NCBI GenBank assembly: GCA_020444425.1 | Contig: JAHLLB010000013.1 | Location: 1-64,000, forward strand | Direction: 5' to 3' | DNA: 64,000 nucleotides | Origin: a bacterium | GTDB taxonomy: Bacteria > Electryoneota > Electryoneia > Electryoneales > Electryoneaceae | Shown here: positions 17,205 through 25,669 of the stretch, in pieces | Layout of the letters: the number at the start of each line of letters is the position of its first letter | How positions within the stretch are numbered: position 1 is the stretch's first letter | Translations under genes and position numbers: made by a program | Notes under the pieces: generated by a model | Told to the model about the DNA's origin: nothing | Seen by the model: the letters and a program-made list of their open reading frames with translations, nothing else | Databases searched by the model: none

Positions 17205-17240
17205 TTTCACTGAAGACTGAGGACTCAAGACTGAGGACTG
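17205..17240. repeat. Degenerate AGTCCTCAGTCTT tract after stop codon
   Basis: Read on the minus strand directly after the stop, AGTCCTCAGTCTTG is followed by AGTCCTCAGTCTTC, a 14-bp direct repeat. One of the family of short-period tracts that follow stop codons in this window. Confidence 0.6.
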
Positions 17241-17244
17241 CCTT

Positions 17245-19608
17245 CTACTTCATCAACGTAACCTTCTGGATCTCGTTGAGCTGGCCCGGAACCTGCGCCT
17301 GGATGAAGTACAGGCCGCTGGAGAGGTGCTCAGCGTTGAAGACGAAGTTGTGCGAACCGGCGTTGACCTGGCCGTTCACCAGCGTCGCAACCTGCTGACC
17401 CGTGATGTTGTAGACGGTCACGGTCAGTTCCGCCGTTTCCGGCAGGTTGACGGCGAGGGTGGTGGTCGGGTTGAACGGGTTCGGGTATGCGGTTTCGACG
17501 CTGTACTCGGTCGGCAGCTGGACGAGAGTTTCGTCATCGCTGGCGATCAACGCATCGATACCGACGAAGTCTTCCGGATTCAGGATGCCGTCAACAGCGC
17601 CCGTCTTGAAGAAATCGAAGCTGTCCGGGAACTGGTACGGGCCGGCGCCAACCTGGCCGGTGAAGGTGTACGTACCTGCCGGAGCGGCGGCCGGGACGCT
17701 GACGGACAGACCGGTGAAGGTCGCGTTCATGAACGGAGTCAGCGTGAACGGAATGTTGTCGATCGGGTACGTGTTGTTGTTCGGCGCGAGCACGCTCGAG
17801 GTGTAGCGGACCGGGTAGCTGCCCGCGAGGGTGCTGACGAGGTGCGCGTCGTAGTAAATGTTGCCGCCGGTGGCCGGGACGGTGTCGGTGGTGACGGTCA
17901 GGTCGAGGGTGACCGGGCCGGTCTGGACCATCTCGATGTCACCGATTTCGCTCGGCTGCAGCTGGCAGAGGCTGTTGAACGTGTCGATCGTGCCGCGCAC
18001 GGTGATCTGGTCACCGATGGCGTACTGGCTCATGTCGAAGCCCGCCGCGCCGTAGATGCGGATCGTGCCATCGCCGGAACCATCGTTGATCGTGAAGTTG
18101 AAGTCACCCGGCAGGTTCGGCTCGGAGGTGATTTCACCCGTCAGCTCACACCAGGTGCCTTCATACGGGAGGGCGTCAACGTCAAAATCGCCGGTGTCGA
18201 AGGTCATCGGATCCGGCAGCGGGTTGCCCGTGCTGAGTTCGGTCCAACTGAAGTCGACCAGCTCGGTGGTGTCGAAGTACTGTTCAATAATGCCGATGAC
18301 TTCGACTTCGTCGCCACGGGCAAGGCCTTCACCGTTCAAGGTGTCGGACGAGTACATCATGATACCGTATTCGGAATCATCCTGCACGAAGACGTCGACA
18401 TAGTAGTCGTGGATCGTGTCGTGACCCTGGGTAACGATCGCGTTGACACGGACGTAGTGATAGGTCAGCGTGTCGCCGCCGAGGGAGGTGTCGGGATCGA
18501 TGAACGCGTACGGGTCCATCTGGATGTCAGCAACGGCCACGTCCAGGGTATCCCACACGGTAACAAAGCTTGGTGCCCATTCATTCAGCGCGCCCGGGGT
18601 ACCGAAGTCGCCGTCGCCGTAAGCGATGTCGGCTTCGAGCCAGTTGGTGCCGTCATCGTTGTCGAGGGTCCAGTCGGTGAGCTGCATCGACGCACCGGTC
18701 GGATCCGGCCAGATCGTGCCGCCGTCGTAGGAGACGCCGTCAACGACATTCATGCCGGTGTCGTAGAGGTAGACTTCGTCCGCAGAGTTGGACAGGAAGA
18801 AACCACTGTACTGATAGTCAACCGGGACGCCGCCGTTGAGGCTGAAGTCGGAGTTGATGCCGAGAACCGCATAACCACCGGCCGGGACAATCACGGTGCC
18901 GGTGATGACGTGGCTGTCGCTGTCGAGGTCGGCCAGGGTGTAGCCGTCGAGGTCGACGTCGAAGTTACCCGGGTTGTAGAGCTCGACGTATTCGCCGTCG
19001 TTGTCACCAACCGCGGCCGGGTTCTGCATGATCTCGTTGATGACGAGTGCCGGCGGATCCGCCCACTCATTCATCGCGCCCGGGGTACCGAAGTCGCCAT
19101 CGCCGTACGGCAGGTTGGCTTCGGCCCAGTTGGTGCCGTCGTTGTTGTCGAGGTTCGGGTCGATGAGCTGCATCGACGCGCCATTCGGGTCCGGCCAGAT
19201 GGTGCCGCCATCGTACTCAACGCGGTCCATCTCGGTCATGCCGGCGTCCCACAGCACGATCTCGTCAGCGCCATTGCCGATGTAGAAGGTGTTCGGGTAG
19301 ACGTAATCAACGTTCACGCCGCCGTTGGTCGCAAAGTCACCGTTGACGCCGAAGACGAAGTAGCCGCCGGCCGGGACAACCGCGGTGCCGGAGACCACGA
19401 AGGTTTCGGCCGCGTTGGTCAGATCTTCGACGGTCCAGCCGTCCATGTCGACGTCAGACGCGCCGCTGTTGTACACCTCAAACCACTCACCATCAGAGTC
19501 AGAAACCATTGACGGATTCTGCATAATCTCGTTGATGATGATGTCGGCCTGTGCGGCCCCGGCGACGAGCAGCGCCAGCATCAGAACAAACAATTTCGCA
19601 CGCAGCAT
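17245..19608 (-). CDS. T9SS cargo protein with two lamin-tail domains and an OB-fold region
   Basis: 787 residues; ATG at 19608 with AGGAGG upstream. Signal peptide MLRAKLFVLMLALLVAGAAQA. Two lamin-tail (LTD) domains follow at about 22-190 and 190-355, each starting with the diagnostic INEIMQNP and containing GEW/YVELYN, VPAGGYFVFG, GADEIVLWD, YDGGTIWPDP and GDGDFGTPGA(M/L)NEW. Residues about 380-560 are an OB-fold-like region (DGSGDGTIRIYG). The C-terminus is a T9SS sorting domain (ETAYPNPFNPTTTL, ending VTLMK). Bacterial LTD proteins are usually secreted and often occur with nucleases; no nuclease domain is present here. Function unknown, probably surface-associated and adhesive or nucleic-acid-binding. 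Confidence 0.88.
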   Translation of the reverse strand: MLRAKLFVLMLALLVAGAAQADIIINEIMQNPSMVSDSDGEWFEVYNSGASDVDMDGWTVEDLTNAAETFVVSGTAVVPAGGYFVFGVNGDFATNGGVNVDYVYPNTFYIGNGADEIVLWDAGMTEMDRVEYDGGTIWPDPNGASMQLIDPNLDNNDGTNWAEANLPYGDGDFGTPGAMNEWADPPALVINEIMQNPAAVGDNDGEYVELYNPGNFDVDLDGYTLADLDSDSHVITGTVIVPAGGYAVLGINSDFSLNGGVPVDYQYSGFFLSNSADEVYLYDTGMNVVDGVSYDGGTIWPDPTGASMQLTDWTLDNDDGTNWLEADIAYGDGDFGTPGALNEWAPSFVTVWDTLDVAVADIQMDPYAFIDPDTSLGGDTLTYHYVRVNAIVTQGHDTIHDYYVDVFVQDDSEYGIMMYSSDTLNGEGLARGDEVEVIGIIEQYFDTTELVDFSWTELSTGNPLPDPMTFDTGDFDVDALPYEGTWCELTGEITSEPNLPGDFNFTINDGSGDGTIRIYGAAGFDMSQYAIGDQITVRGTIDTFNSLCQLQPSEIGDIEMVQTGPVTLDLTVTTDTVPATGGNIYYDAHLVSTLAGSYPVRYTSSVLAPNNNTYPIDNIPFTLTPFMNATFTGLSVSVPAAAPAGTYTFTGQVGAGPYQFPDSFDFFKTGAVDGILNPEDFVGIDALIASDDETLVQLPTEYSVETAYPNPFNPTTTLAVNLPETAELTVTVYNITGQQVATLVNGQVNAGSHNFVFNAEHLSSGLYFIQAQVPGQLNEIQKVTLMK
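17402..17608. repeat. 207-bp segment shared with 15147-15353
   Basis: Second copy of the near-identical linker plus sorting-domain segment, in direct orientation within the neighbouring paralogous gene. Confidence 0.85.
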
Positions 19609-19860
19609 GCTGCGATCCTCCTTTTGTGTATACGGATCTCTGGGTCAAGCTTGTTGTTCGAAAGAATTCACGAGATCCTCCCCATCGGATCTCATCTCGG
19701 GCGGAAAGGTACTCGAGAGTATTAGGGTTTCGTTCAGTCCAGTTCAAGTCCGGGCCCTCCAGAGGCATAGAGACTAAATAATTGATATATATAGATTTAT
19801 CAGTTGCTAATTCTTAAATTGTGATATCATGTTAGCGACTGAGCAGGGGCGCAAACCCAT

Positions 19861-19902
19861 AAAAAACGGGGGTCTTGCACTCAATCAGCGCAGAGCCCCG
19901 TT
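19861..19902 (-). terminator. Rho-independent terminator without an obvious gene
   Basis: On the minus strand, AACGGGG pairs with CCCCGTT, extended by TCTGC/GCAAGA with one bulge, then TTTTTT. It lies about 160 nt beyond the terminator-like hairpin at 20064-20097. No protein gene is seen in between, so it may end a small RNA or a leaky transcript. Confidence 0.55.
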
Positions 19903-20063
19903 ATAAGATTGCCTCTCGAGCCACGATTCACATTCGGTTTGACACATAGGTTCTTGTGTTATCTGGAGTAGGAGTGTGGCAGAATTACACGGAATCCAGG
20001 GCACGAAGGATGTACGGCGGAGACTATCCGGATGCTGGAAATCTGGAATTGACCGGAACAAGA

Positions 20064-20097
20064 AACGGGGACATTTCGCATCCGGAAATGCCCCCGT
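20064..20097 (-). terminator. Terminator-like hairpin after the DsrK-like gene
   Basis: AACGGGG-A-CATTTC pairs with GAAATG-C-CCCCGTT with one mismatch; on the minus strand it is followed by TTTCTTGTT. It is about 90 nt beyond the stop at 20190. Between it and the stop (20139-20168) is a tract of GTGAGAT repeats, read on the minus strand, like the one after porX. Confidence 0.55.
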
Positions 20098-20189
20098 TGA
20101 GAGTTGCTTTCGTTGTCTTCTACTGTCTATTCCTTCAGTTCCTCACATCTCACATCTCACATCTCACATCATAGGACTCAGGCCTGTCC

Positions 20190-21821
20190 TTACATCATAT
20201 CCCAGTCGAGCACCGGTTCGGCGGCGTCGACCATGGCGTTGACGACCAGTTCGACCAGCCCGCCGTAGTGGATACCGGACTTTTCCTTCGCACCGTAAAA
20301 GTCGAGCATGTCACGGATGGCGCCCTTGCAGTTCGAGCACGGCGCACAGACATACTTCTTCGTCTCGTCGGTGTTCAGGTCTTCATCGGCGAACGCGTTC
20401 AGGATCTGCGCGAACTTTTTCCGTCCGGAAACCAGGTTGCGCCAGTCGTTGAAGTTGAAGCCGGACATGATCGCGAAGCCGGACCCGCCGCCGCAGCAGT
20501 AGTTGTGGATGCCGTGCGGGGTCATCTCGCGGAACTTGGGCGCGATCATCCGCAGGACTTCGCGTTGCGGTTCGACGATGCCGAGGTTCCGCACGGTGTT
20601 GCACGGGTCATGCAGTGTGACAGCGAAATCGTTCTTGCTCGGATCGAGTTTCAGCGCGCCGCTCTTGACGATATCACGCACCAGCGTGAGGATACTCTCA
20701 CGTGGCGGCAGGTCGACCCCGACACGGTCACCGATGGTTGCCAGCGCCTTGTGTTCGTGGCCGCACTCACCCATCACGATCTTCTTGACGCCCAGTTCCT
20801 TGGCGATTGCGAAGTGACGGGACGCGACACGCGCAAGCTGCACGTCATCGTAGAACAGGCCGTAGTTGACGCCGTCGTAGCCTGCGATCTCGCTGGACAT
20901 GGTCCAGGAGATGCCGGCCTTGTCGAGCAACGCCGCAGTGCAGCCGTGATTTTCCGGCCACGCGAGGAATTCGCCGGCGTTCTCGATCAGCAGCACGTCC
21001 GCGCCCTTGACATCCCACGGCGTTTTCACCTCCCAGCCGAGACGCTCGGTCATGTCTTCGTCGATGAACTCGATGTTGTCCTTGACGACGACCGAATTCA
21101 TGCCAGTGGACGATCCGACGAGCAGCTGCTGCACGGTGCCCTTTTCGTGCAATTCTTTCGGCGCCCAGCCGAGCTGCTGGCTGAACAGCTTGCGGATTTC
21201 ACGGGTGATCAGGCCGTTGTCGACACCTACCGGGCAGCTCTGCGCGCAACGCCGGCAGAGGGTGCAGCGGTAAGACAGTTCGTACAGACGCGAGATCAGG
21301 GTGTAGTTCAGTTCGATGCCGTTGTTCTGGAATGTCTTGAACCACTTGTTTCCCGGTTTGACATGCTGGTGGTACAGCCGCCGGAGGATTTCCGCACGGT
21401 AGGTCGGACGGTACACCTCGTTGAAGCCGGACGCTTCGTAGACCGGGCAGTTTTCGACGCAGGTCTGGCAGCGCGCGCAGTGTTCCATCGACAACATCAA
21501 TGGCTGCAGGAAGGTCCAGTTGTCTTCCTTGGTAAACAGCTTGTGCAAGCCGTCGAGGAATTTATCGACCAGCTCGGCTTCCTCTTCCTTGGTTTCCGGT
21601 TGCGGAATACCGGCGGCGAGGACGCCGTCCAGCGTGGACGACTTGCCGTAGGTTTTCTTCGTTTCATCCTTCAGCTCCGCGATGTCCGGTGTGTATTCCG
21701 GTCCATCATACGGTGCCGGCAACGGCATCAGATCCTTCGGATCGATCTTCGCGATCGGATCGTCGCCCTTACTGATATCCTTCACAGAGGCAGGCTGTAC
21801 ACCGCAGAATTGGCACGCCAT
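20190..21821 (-). CDS. DsrK/TmcB/HdrD-like iron-sulfur oxidoreductase subunit
   Basis: 543 residues; ATG at 21821 with GGAGGAGG inside the end of the previous gene, one base after that gene's stop. Two 4Fe-4S ferredoxin motifs are clear: Cys115-118-121-125 (CARCQTCVENCP) and Cys186-189-192-196 (CTLCRRCAQSCP). The C-terminal part has the CCG-type cysteines of heterodisulfide reductase HdrD/DsrK (HDPCNTVRNLG, NYCCGGGSG, CAPCSNCKG), and a CxxC lies at Cys3/Cys6. Together with the upstream NarI-like cytochrome b it forms a DsrMK/TmcBC-type module, which in known systems passes electrons between the quinone pool and a cytoplasmic disulfide or thiol carrier. No sulfite reductase or DsrC gene is in the window, so the partner is unknown. 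Confidence 0.87.
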   Translation of the reverse strand: MACQFCGVQPASVKDISKGDDPIAKIDPKDLMPLPAPYDGPEYTPDIAELKDETKKTYGKSSTLDGVLAAGIPQPETKEEEAELVDKFLDGLHKLFTKEDNWTFLQPLMLSMEHCARCQTCVENCPVYEASGFNEVYRPTYRAEILRRLYHQHVKPGNKWFKTFQNNGIELNYTLISRLYELSYRCTLCRRCAQSCPVGVDNGLITREIRKLFSQQLGWAPKELHEKGTVQQLLVGSSTGMNSVVVKDNIEFIDEDMTERLGWEVKTPWDVKGADVLLIENAGEFLAWPENHGCTAALLDKAGISWTMSSEIAGYDGVNYGLFYDDVQLARVASRHFAIAKELGVKKIVMGECGHEHKALATIGDRVGVDLPPRESILTLVRDIVKSGALKLDPSKNDFAVTLHDPCNTVRNLGIVEPQREVLRMIAPKFREMTPHGIHNYCCGGGSGFAIMSGFNFNDWRNLVSGRKKFAQILNAFADEDLNTDETKKYVCAPCSNCKGAIRDMLDFYGAKEKSGIHYGGLVELVVNAMVDAAEPVLDWDMM

Positions 21822-21822
21822 C

Positions 21823-22749
21823 TTATGCCTCCTCCTTCTTGTCTTGTTTCACTTCGCCCGTACCACCCGCCAGGTCGACCCAGTTCTTCTTGCCGTCCGC
21901 GCCGATATGCGGCGAGGCCCAGCTGACCGGCTGTGTCACGTTCTTCACGATATTCTGCTCAATCTTGCTGCCCTTGGTGTTGGGCTGATCCTCCCAACGG
22001 ATCGTGTGGTAGGTGAAGTACTTCGTGAAGAAGTGCGTCATGTGGGTGAACGGCAGGTAGATGAAAAACAGCAGCACGACGGCGACATTGAGATAGCCCG
22101 TCGTCGTAAACGCCGGAATCGGGCTCGCGGTCAGGACGCCAGCGTACAACCCGGTCACGCGCGAGATGTAGCCGTGGTCGGCGAACGCCCACAAAACCGT
22201 CGAGGCGAAAATCGCGCCGAGCAGGATGATGTTGAAGTAGTGGCTCGGGGTGGCGTACTTGCTCATGTTCTTGTCGAACGTACGCTTGAAGAACATCAGC
22301 ACCGCGCCGATCACGCCCAGCCCGCCACCGATGAACGACAGCGTCCGAATCAAACCGACCAGCACATTGACCAGCACACCCGACTGCGCGGTGCCTGCAA
22401 GCAGCAGAATCGTCAGCAGCAGGATCAGCGCCATGTTGCCGATCAGCAGGTACAGGCCGAAGTGCAGCGCCCAGGACGGGAACCACAGCCCGCGGTTGTG
22501 TTCCCAGACTCCCTTCAGCAGCAGGATTTCAGGGATCATGATACCCAGTTCCCCGAAATGGTTCTTGTCGCGGGAATGCTCCCACCAGTTCACTTGTTCG
22601 AACATGGATTTGCCGGGCTTTTCATGCGGCACCGGCTGCAATTCCCAGCGCAAATGCATCGGCGTGCGTGCGATCTTGAGTCCTCGCGCGAAACACGCCA
22701 CCACGAAAATCAGCACCGACAGATAGACCAGTGCGTGCAACACACTCAT
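21823..22749 (-). CDS. NarI/DsrM-like membrane cytochrome b subunit
   Basis: 308 residues; ATG at 22749 overlaps the stop of the regulator gene by 4 nt (ATGA) and has GGGGGAG upstream. Hydrophobic segments at about 2-20, 113-135, 150-172, 190-207 and 220-245 fit a nitrate-reductase gamma-type subunit, which binds b hemes through membrane histidines (candidates HFG, HFGLYL, HYFN, HTIR). The long hydrophilic loop after the first segment (residues 25-90) resembles TmcC/DsrM-like proteins. It would anchor the DsrK-like subunit and exchange electrons with menaquinone. Conserved operon position next to the iron-sulfur subunit supports the call. Confidence 0.83.
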   Translation of the reverse strand: MSVLHALVYLSVLIFVVACFARGLKIARTPMHLRWELQPVPHEKPGKSMFEQVNWWEHSRDKNHFGELGIMIPEILLLKGVWEHNRGLWFPSWALHFGLYLLIGNMALILLLTILLLAGTAQSGVLVNVLVGLIRTLSFIGGGLGVIGAVLMFFKRTFDKNMSKYATPSHYFNIILLGAIFASTVLWAFADHGYISRVTGLYAGVLTASPIPAFTTTGYLNVAVVLLFFIYLPFTHMTHFFTKYFTYHTIRWEDQPNTKGSKIEQNIVKNVTQPVSWASPHIGADGKKNWVDLAGGTGEVKQDKKEEA

Positions 22750-23297
22750 TCTTTGGTCTCCCCCAACTGAGTCTGTCCGTTTGTATCACGTTTTTGTTGT
22801 TGACGGCATTGATTGAGCCGGTCCGCCAGCGGAGAATCGCTGCGGCCGAGCAGCAGGTCGAAAACGAGGCTTTTCAAGTCCTCGGTGCAGGTAGCGGCGG
22901 TACGATAAACCTCGCAACGACGGCAGGTTTCCTCACCGCAGCAGCCTTCATAGTTCTGAATCACCCAGCACGGCTCGTTGCGGCTTTCCTTGACCACTCC
23001 ACAGGTTGCCCGTTCCTCTTCCGAACAGCCCTTGAACTCCCAGCATGGCAGCAGCGCCCAGAGCCGGCGGATGCCCTCAAGGGTCAACCCCTTGCGCTTG
23101 ATCAGCTGCTGGATCATCCGCACACGTTCCAGATCCTCTGCCGAAAGCATGCGGTAGCCACCTCGTGTCCGGGCGTAATGGATCAATCCGGCGGCTTCAT
23201 ATTTGCGCAGGGAGGAGTCGGAAAGTCCGGTGATCTGGGCGGCTTCGCCGATGGTAATCACCGGATCAAGCAGGTTATCTTGTGAACCATGGTGCAT
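22746..23297 (-). CDS. MerR-family regulator with Cys-rich C-terminal domain
   Basis: 183 residues from the ATG at 23297; a GTG at 23381 would add 28 residues that are not typical of MerR proteins. Residues 13-80 are a MerR winged helix-turn-helix (ITIGEAAQITGLSDSSLRKY, then RGGYRMLSAEDLERVRMI). The effector domain holds nine cysteines between 85 and 137: PCWEFKGC, TC, PCW, CCG, CRRC, C. Repeated Cys-Trp pairs with spaced cysteines resemble the so-called two-CW pattern and suggest an iron-sulfur cluster or zinc site, or a thiol switch. It is the first gene of the operon with the NarI/DsrK-like redox complex, so redox-responsive autoregulation of that complex is the natural inference. Confidence 0.82.
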   Translation of the reverse strand: MHHGSQDNLLDPVITIGEAAQITGLSDSSLRKYEAAGLIHYARTRGGYRMLSAEDLERVRMIQQLIKRKGLTLEGIRRLWALLPCWEFKGCSEEERATCGVVKESRNEPCWVIQNYEGCCGEETCRRCEVYRTAATCTEDLKSLVFDLLLGRSDSPLADRLNQCRQQQKRDTNGQTQLGETKE

Positions 23298-23657
23298 TAG
23301 ACTGACACCGAATACGTTGTCAGAAAACGGTTCGCCGCGTCGTCGCGACCCAAATCGGGGGAAGATCGTGCTTGAATTCACAAAACCTGCACTACATCTT
23401 CCATTCCTTGGGAACGAAGCTACAATGGTTGGAATTCAAAATCAAGGGTTCGTGAACAGATTCTCTAATATTGCCAATAAATTAGGCAATCCGAACAGTT
23501 TCCGGTGGTCGAATCAGAGTTTGCTCACGGTCTGATGGATTTCGGGTTGGACACCGTTCACGTTGCCATGTTCACGGTTTCGCGCTAAGTTAACCTGTCA
23601 GATACCGGGCAGGCTGCAGTCGCAGGTCCGGCTGATACCAGATACCTCGAGGAAAGA
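23298..23657. other. Intergenic region with no identified gene
   Basis: A 360-bp divergent region between the MerR gene and the gene at 23658. The middle (23440-23500) is AT-rich, with candidate promoter sequence, but I see no repeat, terminator or convincing small gene. Confidence 0.4.
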
Positions 23658-25616
23658 ATGAAATCGTTCGTACGGCTGTGTGCAGGGATCATCTTGATTC
23701 TCCCGTTGCTGGCATCCGCTCAGCAGATTGGCGACACATTGCACATCGGCCAGACCTGGGTTGATCAGCAGCACGAGTTGACGTTTGAGCGCATGTTTGG
23801 CCTCAGCGAATCGGTGTTTGAGGAGCGTAAGGCGTACATGGCATGGATGTGGAAGCTGCAGCCCGAGTACAATGGCCGTGTTGAGTATGCCGTGTGCGAT
23901 GTGACAGACGGGTCGGTCAGCGCGCCGTACCGGGAAGACGGGCCGTTCTATGGACCGGTGTCGTATGGTCCAAGCGTGGTCGTGAGTGCCATCAATGGTC
24001 CCGCGATCAACTTCAACAGCGATCTGGGCGCCGGCGATCCGGATGACATTCACGCCTCGATCGCGACCTTGAACCCGTTCAGCGTAGTCGAAACGTTTAC
24101 CCACTACGACTATCCCAGCGGCGATACGGGAACGTTTTCCGCGCGTTCGGCCGGACATCAGGCGGGCGAAGGCTACACGTTGCACAATGTGTACTACCCA
24201 ACGGAGGATGCTGATCCCTTCGAGATGGATCTTTACTACCATCGCGGGAGGATGGACGGTCTGACGAACATCATCCTGAACACAACGCCGGGTGATGATC
24301 AACGGATGCTTGTCACCGACAAGGCAACCAACCACAGCGCCGCCGTCGCGGTCTCGCCCAACGGCAACCGGATCACGCTGGCGCAGACGGTTTCCCGTTA
24401 TCACACCCTCGGCGAGGGCGATCCGGACAACCTCTTCAACAACGATATCTACCTCTGGGAAGGGATTGACGCCGGCGCGACCTGGTCGATGGGGCTGCAG
24501 AACGCGGAGAACGTGACCAACTTCATCCCGATCAATGAGAATATGCTGCCGGACACCGTCGCCGCGAACCAGGACACTTTCCGTGTCTACGGCGACATGG
24601 ACGTGATCTACGACGACAACAACATCCTGCACCTCGTGTTTGTCGCCGTGGAATATCACCACTTCTCCGTGGACCAGACCCCGCCCCGCTGCCGTCTCTA
24701 CTACTGGAACGATGCGGACGAGTACTTCATCATGCTCGCGGACGGTTCCTTCGCGCTCGGCGCGGACACACCGCATCTCGAGGCCACGATCTGCAATCCG
24801 AACCTGCACTGGGATGATAGTAACGATCTGCTCTGGTGCTCATGGGTGCAGTACGGCGAGGCGGACGATTACGACGGCGAGAACGATCCCATCGACGCCT
24901 CGGATGATGGCTACAAAGCGTCCGATATCTACGTCAGTGCGACGGAGGATCTGCGTCACTGGGGCTTCGGTGTGAACATCACCAACACCCGCAACGACGG
25001 CACGCAGCTGGCTCCGTATGAAACCGAGAGCGAACGCGAGATGTCGCTGTCGAAACGGTCGGATGATGACCACCTGTTCCTGTTTTACGAGGTGGATTAC
25101 GATCCGGGGATCAGCAACACGGCGGGCGCGTTGTACGATTCCCCAGCCTCACCCGAGGGCGAGCCGACGAACAACCACATGGTGCTGCACTGGGTCGCCA
25201 GGGACGACATCATCGCCGAGTTCGATTTCGTCGGAATTCCACCGAACCAGCACCCGATCGGTCCACTGAATTACCCGTTGCACATCGACAGCACCGGCTA
25301 CTACAACACGCCGGTCGCGGAAACCGGCGGCGGTCAATCCTTGCTGCCGAACGGCTTCACACTGGACACGGTCTACCCGAATCCGTTTAACGGGACGGCA
25401 CGGATCGAGTTCACGTTGCCCGCGCCGGATCGTGTGGCAGTCAGCGTGGTGGATGTGCTCGGGCGTGAGGTGCTTCGTCTGAGTGACCGGGACTACAGCG
25501 CTGGAAAGCATGCGCTGACCTTCGACGGCTCCGACTTCGCCAGCGGGGTGTATTTCGTTCGGGCAGGGTCGAGGCAGTACGGCACGCGTGTGGAGAAGGT
25601 GGTGCTGCTGAAGTGA
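23658..25616 (+). CDS. T9SS cargo protein, beta-propeller-like
   Basis: 652 residues; ATG at 23658 with GAGGAAAG upstream. Signal peptide MKSFVRLCAGIILILPLLASA. The body (about 25-560) has sialidase/propeller-like strands (AAVAVSPNGNRITLAQTVSR, DDNNILHLVFVAVEYHHF, DSNDLLWCSWVQYGEADD) but I cannot name a family. The C-terminal 85 residues are a T9SS sorting domain (DTVYPNPFNGTARIEF, ending KVVLLK). It heads a plus-strand run of four genes with a lipoprotein, a sulfatase and another T9SS protein (gaps 53, 116 and 1 nt). Likely surface-exposed or secreted. Confidence 0.8.
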   Translation: MKSFVRLCAGIILILPLLASAQQIGDTLHIGQTWVDQQHELTFERMFGLSESVFEERKAYMAWMWKLQPEYNGRVEYAVCDVTDGSVSAPYREDGPFYGPVSYGPSVVVSAINGPAINFNSDLGAGDPDDIHASIATLNPFSVVETFTHYDYPSGDTGTFSARSAGHQAGEGYTLHNVYYPTEDADPFEMDLYYHRGRMDGLTNIILNTTPGDDQRMLVTDKATNHSAAVAVSPNGNRITLAQTVSRYHTLGEGDPDNLFNNDIYLWEGIDAGATWSMGLQNAENVTNFIPINENMLPDTVAANQDTFRVYGDMDVIYDDNNILHLVFVAVEYHHFSVDQTPPRCRLYYWNDADEYFIMLADGSFALGADTPHLEATICNPNLHWDDSNDLLWCSWVQYGEADDYDGENDPIDASDDGYKASDIYVSATEDLRHWGFGVNITNTRNDGTQLAPYETESEREMSLSKRSDDDHLFLFYEVDYDPGISNTAGALYDSPASPEGEPTNNHMVLHWVARDDIIAEFDFVGIPPNQHPIGPLNYPLHIDSTGYYNTPVAETGGGQSLLPNGFTLDTVYPNPFNGTARIEFTLPAPDRVAVSVVDVLGREVLRLSDRDYSAGKHALTFDGSDFASGVYFVRAGSRQYGTRVEKVVLLK

Positions 25617-25669
25617 TTGATACCATTGCAGTTCGCTGAGTCTATGTTGTGTGATCGGGGGACAATGAG

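Noticed and set aside
17326..19512. 728-codon plus-strand frame as a novel large protein
   Set aside because: Antisense to the lamin-tail protein; composition is the shadow of its Asp- and Gly-rich repeats, with no start signal or recognisable domain.
19956..20174. A 72-codon plus-strand small protein
   Set aside because: It covers a terminator hairpin and the GTGAGAT repeat tract, and lacks a ribosome binding site.
20190..22749. A dissimilatory sulfite reductase (dsr) operon
   Set aside because: Only the DsrM/DsrK-like pair is present; no dsrAB, dsrC or sulfur-related neighbours. The pair also occurs in other electron-transfer systems.
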